From NCBI GenBank assembly GCA_963725215.1, contig CAVRXQ010000007.1, positions 620,001 through 684,000 on the forward strand: DNA of 64,000 nt. Reading direction: 5' to 3'. The notes below the pieces were generated by a model. It made no database searches. It was not told the origin of the DNA and saw only the letters and a program-made list of their open reading frames with translations. This document shows, piece by piece, positions 26,019 through 34,605 of this stretch. Source of the DNA: CAVRXQ01 sp963725215 (lineage in GTDB: Bacteria; Actinomycetota; Acidimicrobiia; Acidimicrobiales; Bog-793). The position numbers and the translations under genes are program-made. The first letter of the stretch is position 1, and every line of letters starts with the position of its first letter.

Positions 26019-26551
26019 TTCCGTTCGTCGAGAGGAGCGATCGCTTTGCCGATCAATCCGAGCACCTGACCCACGATCGCCCCACCGACGACGTCAGAGG
26101 CGTGGTGGATCTTCACGTGTACGCGACTCGCAGCGACGACGATCGCAACGGCGTAATAGAGGGGCCAGAGCGGATCGCCATCCGAAAGCAGCGTCGCGCC
26201 GCAGAATGCCGCGGTCGCGTGACCCGAGGGGAAACTCGACGACAGAGGTTCTCTAAAGGGGAACGGGTGATCGTGCCGACGAGACGGACGGCGGCGGCCG
26301 AAAAACGCCTTCATGATCACGTTCACGAATACGGACTCGATCCCGGTCGCGACGATGGCCCGGATCGCGGCGCGCTCGTTGCGTTCCCCGCCCCGGAGAG
26401 CGCGCAACAGTGCGAAGATCACCCAGATCAATCCGAATTCTCCGAGCGCCGACGCCGCGTAGAAGAGGCGATCCCAGAACCGGTTGCCGCGGATCTTGTC
26501 GAACCACGCGTCTACTCGGTCGTCGAAGGCCGCGATCAGCTCGTGGTCCAT
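26015..26551 (-). CDS. PAP2-family membrane phosphatase
   Basis: A 178-residue membrane protein of the type 2 phosphatidic acid phosphatase family, which dephosphorylates lipids such as undecaprenyl pyrophosphate or phosphatidate. The three signature motifs are present: KAFFGRRRPS, SFPSGHATAAF and SRVHVKIHHASDVVGG, containing the catalytic His residues. Four or five helices are predicted by eye. Its 3' end overlaps purE. Confidence 0.87.
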   Translation of the reverse strand: MDHELIAAFDDRVDAWFDKIRGNRFWDRLFYAASALGEFGLIWVIFALLRALRGGERNERAAIRAIVATGIESVFVNVIMKAFFGRRRPSRRHDHPFPFREPLSSSFPSGHATAAFCGATLLSDGDPLWPLYYAVAIVVAASRVHVKIHHASDVVGGAIVGQVLGLIGKAIAPLDERN

Positions 26552-26560
26552 TGCATGAAA

Positions 26561-26566
26561 AGGTTA
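26561..26566 (-). promoter_or_regulatory. -10 element TAACCT, 9 nt before the PAP2 gene
   Basis: Minus-strand TAACCT with nine bases to the ATG at 26551. No ribosome site is seen in the gap. Confidence 0.45.
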
Positions 26567-26585
26567 CTTGGCGGCTCTTATGTGT

Positions 26586-27377
26586 TTAGGGTCCGACAGT
26601 GCCTGACGCCGGCTGGAATACGGGGCAGATCGATTGGAATGCGCAGAAGCGACAAAGCGGTGAGGGATTGGGGCGGAAGACCTGCGACGCGCACGCGCGC
26701 TCGATTGCGGACCAAACGGCGAGCGCGCGATGGCGCGCTCCGCGGACGAGCTGTTCGCTGACGGACTGGACGAGGACGACGCGATCTTTCAAGTACATGA
26801 GGCGGACTTCGACCGGGGCGCGTCCGTAATTCTCCTCGCACAACAGCGCGTAGAAATTGACACCGTTGAAGCTCTGTTTGGTTCGAAATCCAGGAGGAGA
26901 CGAGCCCGTCTTGTAGTCGACGACGCAGAAGTCCCCGTCGCCCACGTCGTCCAACCGGTCGATGATCCCGTTGAGTTCCACGCTGTCGACCTGCGCGCGC
27001 AGGTGCAGCTCGAGTCCGAGTGGTCGGACCGATGTTGGGTCCTCGAGTTCGAAGTAGCGGTCGATCAAACTCCGCAGCTCTTCGAGGAGTTGTGCCTCTT
27101 GGTCCTCGCCGAGTCCGAGTTCGACAAATTCGGGTTGGTTGTGTCGATCCGACCACGCATGTTCGAGGGCACCTTCGGCGTTGTCACGGGTGCGTTCTGT
27201 GCCCTCGCAATCTTTGAAGAGGCGCTCGAGCGCCGCGTGGGCGAGCGTGCCGCGAACCTGATGGATCGTCGACGGCTCGGGAAGGTGGTCGACGTAGGCG
27301 TACTTGAAGGCCAGCGGGCACTGGGTGAAGCGCGAGATCTTCGACGGCGAAAGGGTGGCGGAGGTCAGCGTGGGCAT
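26586..27377 (-). CDS. RecB-like PD-(D/E)XK nuclease with Cas4/AddB-type Fe-S cysteines
   Basis: A 263-residue stand-alone nuclease domain. H47 (GTLAHAALE), E123, D140 (GIIDRLDD) and the D154-Y-K156 (VVDYKTG) form the RecB/Cas4 catalytic pattern. C20, C242, C245 and C251 match the split Fe-S cluster of Cas4 and AddB (one Cys at the N-terminus, three at the C-terminus). No helicase, cas gene or CRISPR array is nearby, so it is probably a repair nuclease of the actinobacterial 'RecB family exonuclease' type, not an adaptation protein. Confidence 0.85.
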   Translation of the reverse strand: MPTLTSATLSPSKISRFTQCPLAFKYAYVDHLPEPSTIHQVRGTLAHAALERLFKDCEGTERTRDNAEGALEHAWSDRHNQPEFVELGLGEDQEAQLLEELRSLIDRYFELEDPTSVRPLGLELHLRAQVDSVELNGIIDRLDDVGDGDFCVVDYKTGSSPPGFRTKQSFNGVNFYALLCEENYGRAPVEVRLMYLKDRVVLVQSVSEQLVRGARHRALAVWSAIERACASQVFRPNPSPLCRFCAFQSICPVFQPASGTVGP

Positions 27378-27386
27378 CGCCCACAG

Positions 27387-27392
27387 AAGCTA
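27387..27392 (-). promoter_or_regulatory. -10 element TAGCTT, 9 nt before the RecB-like gene
   Basis: Minus-strand TAGCTT, nine bases before the ATG at 27377. It overlaps the 3' end of the hydrolase gene, so the nuclease has its own promoter. Confidence 0.45.
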
Positions 27393-28214
27393 CGCCGCGG
27401 GTGTTCGCAACCAGTGGGATATCGCGTCTGCGAGGACGAGGGGCGAGGAAAACGGCCCGAAATGGTCGAGACCAGGAACCGACTCGACGCGGGCGTCGGC
27501 GAGGCGAGTCGCCACCACCTCGGCGCCGGCGCGGCTCATCACCTCGCTTCGCGTGCCGAATGCGACGGTCACAGGGCACGACACGCTGCGGAGCAGTCCG
27601 AGCACGTCGTAATCGGCCGCGCTCTCGTAGATCTGGGCTTCGAACTCCGGTCGACACGAAAGACGCACCGAGCCGTCTGGTTTGTCGACGAGTCCGTCTT
27701 CCAGGTATCCCGCGAGCGCGCTGCGGTCGAATTCCAAGAACGGTGGGCGGTCGGAAAAGCGTTCGAGCGCCTCCTTGCGTGAGGAGAATTCGGCCCTGCG
27801 ACGCCGTGCGAGCTGCGCGTTCGCTCCAGATGGAGGCCGGTCGGGCATCGCGTCGTCGATGACGATCGGCTCATAGCAGTAGAGCGCGGCGAAGCGGCGA
27901 GGATCCGATGCTGCCGCTCCGAGGAGTGCGCTTGCCCCGAGGGAGTGGCCGACGCCGACGATGCCGTCCCCGAGGGTGTTCGCCGCGCTGACGACGTCGC
28001 TTTGAAACACCGACCAATTCGGTTGTGGCGGCTCTTCGGAATGGCCGTGCCCTGATAGGTCGAGACCCACGCAGTGGAACTCGCCGATCAGCGCGCGAGC
28101 GAGCGGCACAAAACACAGTGCGTTCAACCCGGCGCCATGGACGAGGAGACAGGGTTGGCCATCGCCGCCGAAATCGATCGCGCTGAGATTTGGGCCGCGT
28201 TCGCGTTCAACCAG
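27390..28214 (-). CDS. Alpha/beta hydrolase, start codon not ATG/GTG/TTG
   Basis: An alpha/beta-hydrolase with the oxyanion strand LLVHGAGLNALCF, nucleophile elbow GVGHSLGAS (Ser), an Asp in the AFGTRSE strand region and His in GLDHFGPF. The fold begins well before the first conventional start (TTG at 28127), which would cut off the first two strands. CTG at 28214, preceded by GGAAGG, gives a sensible N-terminus (LVERERGPNLSAIDFGG). The frame stays open to 28310, and an ATC there lies 6 nt after a TAGGTT hexamer. Substrate unknown. Confidence 0.75.
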   Translation of the reverse strand: MVERERGPNLSAIDFGGDGQPCLLVHGAGLNALCFVPLARALIGEFHCVGLDLSGHGHSEEPPQPNWSVFQSDVVSAANTLGDGIVGVGHSLGASALLGAAASDPRRFAALYCYEPIVIDDAMPDRPPSGANAQLARRRRAEFSSRKEALERFSDRPPFLEFDRSALAGYLEDGLVDKPDGSVRLSCRPEFEAQIYESAADYDVLGLLRSVSCPVTVAFGTRSEVMSRAGAEVVATRLADARVESVPGLDHFGPFSSPLVLADAISHWLRTPAA

Positions 28215-28325
28215 GTACCGCCTTCCATGATCACTGAGCTCATCGCTGAACGCGCGCTGAGAATGTGACCCCGACGAGTCGGATTGGTCGTTTCCGGTGC
28301 GGATGATCGGCTAAACCTACCGGCC

Positions 28326-28949
28326 GTGCAGCACTTTCTTTCGGACTCGGGGTACGCCGCGCTCGTGGTGCTCGCCTTCGCCGAGGGGTGCTGCGTCCCG
28401 TTCCCTTCCGAGATCACCTTCGGTTTCGCCGGGTTCCTCGCCGCCTCGGGGAGGCTCAACCTCGCGGCGGTGATCCTGCTCGGCGGGCTCGCGGAGTTCG
28501 CCGGTTCCTTCGTTGGGTATGCGATCGGCCGAGTCGGCGGGCGTCCGCTCGTGAAGCGATTCGGCCGCTATGTCCTCTTGACGAACGCGGATCTCGATCG
28601 AGCCGAGCGCTGGCTGTCCGGACGAGGGGAGGTATCGGTGGCGGCGGGTCGCGCTTTGCCCATCGTCCGCACCTTCATATCGCTCGTTGCGGGGATCGCG
28701 GAAATGCCGTGGGTCAAGTTCGGTGTCTTCAGCCTGATCGGCACACTCGTGTGGAGCTCAGCGCTCGCATCGATCGGCTACGCGGTCGCGGGCACGTGGC
28801 ACAAGGTCGCGCACGGTTTCTCCATCGCCGGTTACGTATTGATTGTGCTCGTCGTGCTCGCCGTGGCGGGTCTCGTCTGGCACCGAATGCGCACGCTTCG
28901 CCACGAGCGTTCCTTGCTCGCCGCGAAGTCCGACTCGACCTCGGCCTGA
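28326..28949 (+). CDS. DedA-family membrane protein
   Basis: A 207-residue DedA/SNARE-associated family protein, thought to flip or transport lipids and to support envelope homeostasis. Features: FAEGCCVPFPSEITFGFAGFLA with the acidic and Pro residues of the re-entrant loop, GYAIGRVGGRPLV, and GRALPIVRTFISLVAGIAEM with the conserved Arg. About five hydrophobic segments. GTG at 28326 is favoured; a TTG at 28284 would add 14 residues. Divergent from the hydrolase. Confidence 0.88.
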   Translation: MQHFLSDSGYAALVVLAFAEGCCVPFPSEITFGFAGFLAASGRLNLAAVILLGGLAEFAGSFVGYAIGRVGGRPLVKRFGRYVLLTNADLDRAERWLSGRGEVSVAAGRALPIVRTFISLVAGIAEMPWVKFGVFSLIGTLVWSSALASIGYAVAGTWHKVAHGFSIAGYVLIVLVVLAVAGLVWHRMRTLRHERSLLAAKSDSTSA

Positions 28950-29012
28950 GTCGCGACGGAGGACCAATCCAAGGGCTGCGTCGTTGCTGGTCGGGCGCAC
29001 CTGAAGGGCAAG

Positions 29013-29936
29013 TCAGTCGTCGTCTCCGTTTCTCATCCGGAATTCGGCTTCCTGAACGATTGCTTCGGCGGCGTCGATCGTGTCGAGTCCTCGATCCAGC
29101 TCCTCGGCGCGCTCGTCTTCTTGTCGCATCCACCAGAACAAGACGGCACCGAGCGCGCCGATGGTGAAAAGCGTCGGATAGCCCCAAAGCTCGGCACCGG
29201 CAATGTGTGTTGCCTCGAGCGATCCGGAGCGAGCCAGGCGACGGTCGGTGAGGGTGAGATCGATCCCCAAGAACGCTGTGAACGGCAGCATCGCGGCGAT
29301 GTCGATCATGCGCCCGCCGCCGCCGAGTTTCCTCGGCCAAAGGTCCGTGCCAACGATCGGCCACCAGTAAAAGCACCCCGCGATCAGAAATGCGCCGCGG
29401 ACGAGATCGCCGCCCGACTGGTGGGCGAGCGACCAGCCGTAGAGCGGCGAGAGCAGAAAGAGGTATTCCAGCGAGACGAGGATGGCGAAGCCGACCGCGG
29501 GATGAAATGCGAGCACCGCTGCGCGAGCCATCTTCGGACGCGAAGGCGCCCACCGCGCGAACGCGGCACGCGACCTTCTCATCGGCGAGCCGAGCGCGAG
29601 GAGCACTGGGGCGAGTGTGACGAGCGCGAGGTGATCGGCGACGACGACGCCTGGCGCACGGTCGTTCATCGAGCTCAGACCAGAGCAAAACGCCCACAGA
29701 CAGACGAGGACGCCGCCGAGAAATGCCGCGCCTTGTACGTCGAAAGACCTGGTGGGCGCATGCCGGCGCGAGACGAGCAACATGACCCCGTACGCGGCGA
29801 CGGCGACGGCGCCGATCGACGTGAGGACGAGACCGCCAGCATCTGTGCGCCACGTCGAGATGAGCGAGCCGAGGTCACTTCGTCCGAGCCCGGCAGCTGA
29901 AAGGAGCGAGATATGGGCGACGACTCCGGTGCTCAC
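29013..29936 (-). CDS. CtaG-like cytochrome c oxidase assembly factor (membrane)
   Basis: A 307-residue polytopic protein (about seven hydrophobic segments) of the caa3-type CtaG/YtaF family, implicated in copper delivery to cytochrome oxidase. Recognisable parts are VVADHLALVTLAPVLLALGSP and FHPAVGFAILVSLEYLFLL, followed by YWWPIVGTDLWPRKL. The family's usual histidine-rich helix is reduced here to a single His (ADHLALV), so the copper role is less sure. It lies 16 bp after the sensor kinase on the same strand. Confidence 0.7.
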   Translation of the reverse strand: MSTGVVAHISLLSAAGLGRSDLGSLISTWRTDAGGLVLTSIGAVAVAAYGVMLLVSRRHAPTRSFDVQGAAFLGGVLVCLWAFCSGLSSMNDRAPGVVVADHLALVTLAPVLLALGSPMRRSRAAFARWAPSRPKMARAAVLAFHPAVGFAILVSLEYLFLLSPLYGWSLAHQSGGDLVRGAFLIAGCFYWWPIVGTDLWPRKLGGGGRMIDIAAMLPFTAFLGIDLTLTDRRLARSGSLEATHIAGAELWGYPTLFTIGALGAVLFWWMRQEDERAEELDRGLDTIDAAEAIVQEAEFRMRNGDDD

Positions 29937-29952
29937 CGTCTTCGTCGCGGTG

Positions 29953-31146
29953 TCAACTCGAAACGAGCGGGACCTCGAAACGCACCTCGGTGCCAGAGGT
30001 GTTCGCGTCGGACGCCGAGAACGTCCCTCCGAGCGCTGCGGCTCGCTCCTGCATGTTCGCGAGACCTCTCCGCGCCGGTCCGGCGCTCGTCCCGATGCCG
30101 ATCCCGTCGTCTGTGATCACGAGCATGAGCCGGTAGTTCTCGACTCTGAGGTCTATCGAGACCTGGCTCGCGTGCGCGTGGCGGGCCACGTTCGTGAGCC
30201 CCTCGCGCAATACCGCCAACACGTTGGTCGCGACGTGCTCGCTGACCTCCGTGTCGATCGGGCCGGCGACCGTCACCGAGGGCTCGAAACCGAGGCTGCG
30301 GACCGACTCGGCGGCGAGGTCGAGCACTCGGGCGCGCACGCTCCGCCTTCCCTGGGGGATCGGCTCGAGGGCGAAGATCGCGGTGCGGACCTGGCGGATC
30401 GTGTCATCGAGGTCTTCGACCGCGACTTGGATGGCCTGTTGGACTTCGGGCACGGCGACCCTCTGCGCCGTGCTCTGGAGCGAGAGCCCGGTCGCGAAGA
30501 GCCGCTGAATCACGGTGTCGTGCAGGTCGTGCGCAATCCGGACTCGGTCCGCGGCGACATCGAGCTCTCCGACCCTCGCGTGGAGACGGGCGTTCTCGAT
30601 GACGATGCCCGCCCCGACCGCCAGGGCTTGCAAGATGTCGCTGTCCTCCTCGGTGAACTCCTCAGCGTCGATCTTGTCGCCGAGGTACAAGTTGCCGTAC
30701 ACCTCGTCGCGGATGCGGACTGGGACCCCGAGGAACGACCCCATCGGAGGGTGGTTTTCGGGGAAACCGACGGACTTCGGGTGATCGGCGATGCTCCGCA
30801 GTCGGATCGGCTCGGGATCGTCGATCAGCACCCCCAAAACACCGTCGCCGCGGGGGAGGTGACCGATCTTCGCCCGTAGCTCGGCGTCGATTCCGACGGT
30901 GATGAACTGGGCGAGGCGTTTCGTCCCCGGTTCGATCACGCCCAGCGCGCCGTATCGTGCCCGCGCCACCCAGCAGGCCTGCTCCACGATGTGACGGAGC
31001 GCGATCTCAAGGTCGAGGTCACGCTCGATGACGAGGACGGCCTCCAAGAGCTGCTGCAGGCGGACCGGGTCCGTCACCCGGCGGAAGGGCACGACGGCAT
31101 CGTGCCACGACGAGCGCGCTTCGGGCACCCTCGGCGCAGCCTTCAC
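29953..31146 (-). CDS. GAF-domain sensor histidine kinase (DevS/NarL-family type)
   Basis: A 397-residue soluble sensor kinase: a GAF domain at about 40-190 (ARYGALGVIEPG to FLGVPVRIRDEVYGNLYLGDK), a HisKA_3 dimerisation helix with the phospho-acceptor in RIAHDLHDTVIQRLF, and a HATPase domain (REGLTNVARHAHAS, then TDDGIG and RRGLANMQERA). DevS/DosT have two GAF domains with haem; only one is present here and haem ligation is not evident. It is divergent from the response regulator at 31202, its likely partner. Confidence 0.88.
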   Translation of the reverse strand: MKAAPRVPEARSSWHDAVVPFRRVTDPVRLQQLLEAVLVIERDLDLEIALRHIVEQACWVARARYGALGVIEPGTKRLAQFITVGIDAELRAKIGHLPRGDGVLGVLIDDPEPIRLRSIADHPKSVGFPENHPPMGSFLGVPVRIRDEVYGNLYLGDKIDAEEFTEEDSDILQALAVGAGIVIENARLHARVGELDVAADRVRIAHDLHDTVIQRLFATGLSLQSTAQRVAVPEVQQAIQVAVEDLDDTIRQVRTAIFALEPIPQGRRSVRARVLDLAAESVRSLGFEPSVTVAGPIDTEVSEHVATNVLAVLREGLTNVARHAHASQVSIDLRVENYRLMLVITDDGIGIGTSAGPARRGLANMQERAAALGGTFSASDANTSGTEVRFEVPLVSS

Positions 31147-31201
31147 CGCGGCGGGACCTTCGGCACTGACTTCCCGCAGGGCGGCTCGTCACGATTCCTT
31201 C

Positions 31202-31786
31202 GTGGGGATCCGGATCGCGCTCGTGGACGACCACGCGCAGGTGCGGTCGGGGCTGCGGGGCCTCCTCGAAGTGGAGCGAGACCTGGAGGTCGTCGCCGAA
31301 GCCAGTTGTGCCCGAGAAGTTTCGCAGATGGTCGAACGAAGCCGACCCGACGTCGTCGTCTTGGACGTGCGACTACCCGACGGCAACGGGGTCGAACTCT
31401 GTCGGTCGATCCAGGAGAACAGCCCCGAAACCGCCTGTGTGATCCTCACGGCATTCATGGAGCCCGACGTGGCGCTCGCCGCCCTGCTCGCCGGGGCATC
31501 GGGATTCGTGCTGAAACAGATCCGCGGCGGCGACCTCGTCTCGTGCATTCGACTCGCGGCGTTGGGCGGGAAATGCACCGATCCAGCGGTACTTCAGCGC
31601 GCGCGCGGAGCGATTGAGTACTCCGATCACTTCGGCCTCGACGAGACTGAGCGATCGGTGGCGCTCCAAACCGTCGAAGGGCATACCGACGCTCAGATCG
31701 CGAGCTCGCTCGGAATCTCGATCAGCGCCGTGACCACGTCCCGATCGGTCTCGTTCGACAAAGTTCGTTCCCGCGCCGCCAGCTGA
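31202..31786 (+). CDS. NarL/LuxR-type response regulator with atypical C-terminus
   Basis: A 194-residue regulator. The receiver domain is complete: acidic pair in ALVDDHAQVRSG, phospho-Asp in VVVLDVRLPDG, Thr in ILTAFME and Lys in GFVLKQIRG. The C-terminal helix-turn-helix (ETERSVALQTVEGHTDAQIASSLGIS) keeps the scaffold, but the recognition helix reads ISAVTTSRSVSFDKVRSRAAS and departs from the usual KTVKNHVSRIL pattern and lacks its last helix length. GTG at 31202 is the natural start. Paired divergently with the GAF kinase. Confidence 0.85.
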   Translation: MGIRIALVDDHAQVRSGLRGLLEVERDLEVVAEASCAREVSQMVERSRPDVVVLDVRLPDGNGVELCRSIQENSPETACVILTAFMEPDVALAALLAGASGFVLKQIRGGDLVSCIRLAALGGKCTDPAVLQRARGAIEYSDHFGLDETERSVALQTVEGHTDAQIASSLGISISAVTTSRSVSFDKVRSRAAS

Positions 31787-32099
31787 CGGATGCGGGTCCT
31801 ACCGGCCCGTTGCCGTTCTCAGCAAGCTCCGTCAACTGGTGCAGGTTGTTCTCAGGTTCGCCCGCCAACATGACGTCCGAGAGTTGCTGAGACTCTCGAT
31901 CGATGTAGTGCTCCTCCTCGCCAGATTTGGCGGCGCGAGCCCGAGATTCGGCTTAGCCCCCGAGCCGGACCTCGGGCTTTGGCGTCTTTCGGGCTTGGCG
32001 GCTCCGATGCCCATTTCTTGAGTGGAACGCCCCGACGCGGTCTCGCGTCGGGCCTATCGCTCGGCTGGTTGATTACGTCCGCGCGCCATAATCACGAAC
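31787..32099. other. 313-bp intergenic region with two hairpins
   Basis: No convincing gene. It holds a GCCCGAG/CTCGGGC structure at 31939-31977 ending in CTTT, a possible terminator for the regulator gene, and the stronger hairpin at 32031-32052. A CATAAT hexamer at 32087-32092, 7 nt before the permease GTG, is a good -10 candidate. Confidence 0.5.
32031..32052 (+). terminator. 9-bp perfect hairpin CCCGACGCG/CGCGTCGGG
   Basis: A 9-bp perfect stem with a GTCT loop, 40 bp before the permease -10 region. It has no T-run, so it may be a Rho-independent stop of the weak actinobacterial kind or a structural element. Confidence 0.45.
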
Positions 32100-33329
32100 G
32101 TGCGTGTTCTCGACGCGATCGCCCACGCGTTGCGCGTCACGGGAACGATGACGTGGCAGATCCTTTGGGCGCTCATCTTCGGCTTCGTCATCGCCGCGAC
32201 GATCGAGTCGCTCGTAAGCAAGCGAGGCGTCGCGCGCGTGCTCGGGAGTTCGCGGCCGCGCGCTCTCGTCGCAGCGTCGTTGTTTGGCATCGCCTCGTCT
32301 TCTTGTTCGTACGCCGCGGTCGCGATCGCGAGGTCGCTTTTCCGGCGCGGGGCGGACTTCATTTCGTCGATGGCGTTCGAGATCGCGTCGACGAACCTGG
32401 TGGTCGAACTCGGCGTCGTGTTAGCGGTGCTGATTGGTTGGCAGTTCACGCTGGCGGAGTTCGTCGCCGGGCCGATCATGATCGCCGTCATGGCGGTCGC
32501 GTTTCGGCTCGTGCTGAGGCGGGGTGACCTCGCGAGCGCTCGTCGCCAGGCCGATCTCGCGATCAGGGGCTCGATGGAGGGACACGCGGCGATGGACATG
32601 AGCATTGACGCGAGCGGAGGTCTGCTGCGTCGGCTCCGCGCTCCCGGCGCGCTCACGATGGTCTCGCACAATTTCGTGATGGAGTGGGCGGCGGTCATCC
32701 GCGACATCGCGCTCGGATTGCTTGCCGCGGGAGCGGTCGGCGCGTGGGTCCCAGGTGGTTTTTGGCGCAGTCTTTTCGTGACGAACAACCCGGCCGTGTC
32801 GAAGGCGATCGGTCCGCTGCTCGGACCGGTGGTCTCTGCGTTGAGCTTCGTCTGTTCCGTGGGGAACGTTCCGCTCGCTGCCGTCTTGTGGCGAGGCGGT
32901 ATCAGTTTCGGCGGTGTGGTGTCGTTCATTTTCGCCGACCTGATCATCATCCCGATCGTGCTCATCTACCGGAAGTACTACGGAACGCGCGTCGCACTGA
33001 AAGTTGTCGGCGTCTTCTACGTTGCGATGGTCGTCGCTGGGTACATCATCGAGCTTGTCTTCGCGGCGTTAGGGCTCGTCCCATCGAGGGCTTCCACGCA
33101 CATCGTCAACATCTCGCCGAGTTGGAACTACACCTCAGCGCTCGACATCGCGGCGGCAGTCTTGGCAGTCGGGATGTGCGCGATTTTCGTGAGGTCAGGC
33201 GCGCTGCCGATGATTCACCAAATGGGCGGAGCACCACCTGTCTCAGAGTCAGCGAACGAATCGGACTCCTCTCCTGATATTCAACCGCTCAGCACGACCG
33301 GTGAATCGACGTTCAATCGCAAAGGTTGA
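32100..33329 (+). CDS. ArsP/DUF318-type permease
   Basis: A 409-residue permease of the family that includes the organoarsenical exporter ArsP and related YraQ proteins. About eight membrane helices. The family-specific SSSCSYAAVAIARSLFRRGA, including the Cys, and the helix that follows (FISSMAFEIASTNLVVELG) are clear, as is the second half-repeat LSFVCSVGNVPLAAVLWRGG with a second Cys. No arsenic gene is adjacent, so the substrate is open. GTG start; overlaps the convergent GH3 gene by 17 bp. Confidence 0.8.
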   Translation: MRVLDAIAHALRVTGTMTWQILWALIFGFVIAATIESLVSKRGVARVLGSSRPRALVAASLFGIASSSCSYAAVAIARSLFRRGADFISSMAFEIASTNLVVELGVVLAVLIGWQFTLAEFVAGPIMIAVMAVAFRLVLRRGDLASARRQADLAIRGSMEGHAAMDMSIDASGGLLRRLRAPGALTMVSHNFVMEWAAVIRDIALGLLAAGAVGAWVPGGFWRSLFVTNNPAVSKAIGPLLGPVVSALSFVCSVGNVPLAAVLWRGGISFGGVVSFIFADLIIIPIVLIYRKYYGTRVALKVVGVFYVAMVVAGYIIELVFAALGLVPSRASTHIVNISPSWNYTSALDIAAAVLAVGMCAIFVRSGALPMIHQMGGAPPVSESANESDSSPDIQPLSTTGESTFNRKG

Positions 33330-34458
33330 TCTTTTTCGTCGCGATGACGGCGGCGACGGCATTGTCGAGCACGCGCACCGGGAGCTTTCCCGTCGTCGTT
33401 GCCTGCACGATGGCCGAGGTCAGTTGTGAAAAGACAAGGTTCGGGTTGGTCGCATTGAAGAGCACCATGTCGGCGCCGGCATGGATCGCGAGCACCGTCG
33501 CGTGGGTGAGGCTGAAGCCGGCGTCCGAGATCGCGCCTGCCGTGAGCGAGTCGGTGACTACGAGGCCGCGAAAGCGAAGTTTGTGCCGGAGCAGACCTCC
33601 GATCACCGAGGGTGAAAGGCTTGCGGGCAAAGACGTGAGTCCGGGGATCATCGCGTTGCCCACCATCAATGCGGGAAGGTTCGCTTTGATCGCGTCCTCG
33701 AACGGGATGAGGTCGGCGCGTCGCAACGTCGACAGCGGTGGCGTCGACGCTGAGCGGTAGTCGGTGTTAGCCGAGGCCCGTCCTTCGCCGGGGAAGTGCT
33801 TCACGACAGGGATCACGCCAGCTTCAAGAAGACCGCGGGCAAATGCGAGACCGTACTGAGTCGCGATCGCCGGATTCGGACTGAACGAGCGTGGACCATC
33901 CGTGTGGTTCGCGTTAGGACCAGGTCCGCTCGCGATGTCGAGGACCGGTGCGAGGTCCATCGTCACACCATCAGCTCTCATTCGCGTACCGACTGAGTCG
34001 GCGAGCGATTGGACAGCGCGCGGCGAGAGGCCGGCCGCCATCGTGCGCGGCCAGGGGATCGAGCCGACGAGGTTCGCAAGTCGCTGCACCTCGCCCCCTT
34101 CTTCGTCGGTCATGACGAGTGGTTCGATTCCACCTTCAGCTCCGGAGTCGAGAGCCCGGATCAAGGCACCGAGGTTCGAGGGCGCGTCCGAGCCAAACAG
34201 AAGGATTCCCCCCGCCCCCGAAGCGACGGCGGGACGGAGGTCGGCGATCTGCGCAGCATCGATCGGCACGGCGAGCAACTGAGCCGCGCGCCGAGCGAGG
34301 CTCCAATCCGCGATCACTTGGGCGTTCGTGCATCGCGTGGTTCGGGGGTGCGGGCCCGTCGAGTGAACCTGCGAACGGAGAAGCAACCCGTGGATCGCGG
34401 CGATGGGCAACACCGCGATTGCCGCGACGCAACGCCAGGCACGCGCGCGTCTTGACAT
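33313..34458 (-). CDS. Glycoside hydrolase family 3, NagZ-like beta-N-acetylhexosaminidase
   Basis: About 381 residues with an N-terminal hydrophobic anchor or signal (AVLPIAAIHGLLL), so it acts outside the membrane. The GH3 barrel shows TDEEGGEVQRL, the substrate-binding KHFPGEGRASANTDYRS with the conserved His, and the nucleophile Asp in VVTDSLTAGAI. In this family the enzyme releases GlcNAc in peptidoglycan turnover. I chose ATG at 34458 (MSRRARAW); starts at 34476 and 34494 are possible. It ends at the C-terminus of the barrel without the second GH3 domain, as in NagZ. Confidence 0.85.
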   Translation of the reverse strand: MSRRARAWRCVAAIAVLPIAAIHGLLLRSQVHSTGPHPRTTRCTNAQVIADWSLARRAAQLLAVPIDAAQIADLRPAVASGAGGILLFGSDAPSNLGALIRALDSGAEGGIEPLVMTDEEGGEVQRLANLVGSIPWPRTMAAGLSPRAVQSLADSVGTRMRADGVTMDLAPVLDIASGPGPNANHTDGPRSFSPNPAIATQYGLAFARGLLEAGVIPVVKHFPGEGRASANTDYRSASTPPLSTLRRADLIPFEDAIKANLPALMVGNAMIPGLTSLPASLSPSVIGGLLRHKLRFRGLVVTDSLTAGAISDAGFSLTHATVLAIHAGADMVLFNATNPNLVFSQLTSAIVQATTTGKLPVRVLDNAVAAVIATKKINLCD

Positions 34459-34605
34459 GGCAATCCGGCCCATCATCGGCGAGCAGTCCAGCATTTGGGA
34501 CGCGCGTGCGCCACCTCGACTTCCGATTGGCGCGGCGACACCGGAACTTCTTCGGTTCCCCGAACCGGATTGCTTCCGACTCGGCGTCGCGTCGCCTCTG
34601 GTTGA

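Noticed and set aside
26586..27377. RecB-like gene as a Cas4 of a CRISPR system
   Set aside because: No cas1, cas2 or repeat array in the window; size and context fit actinobacterial RecB-family nucleases.
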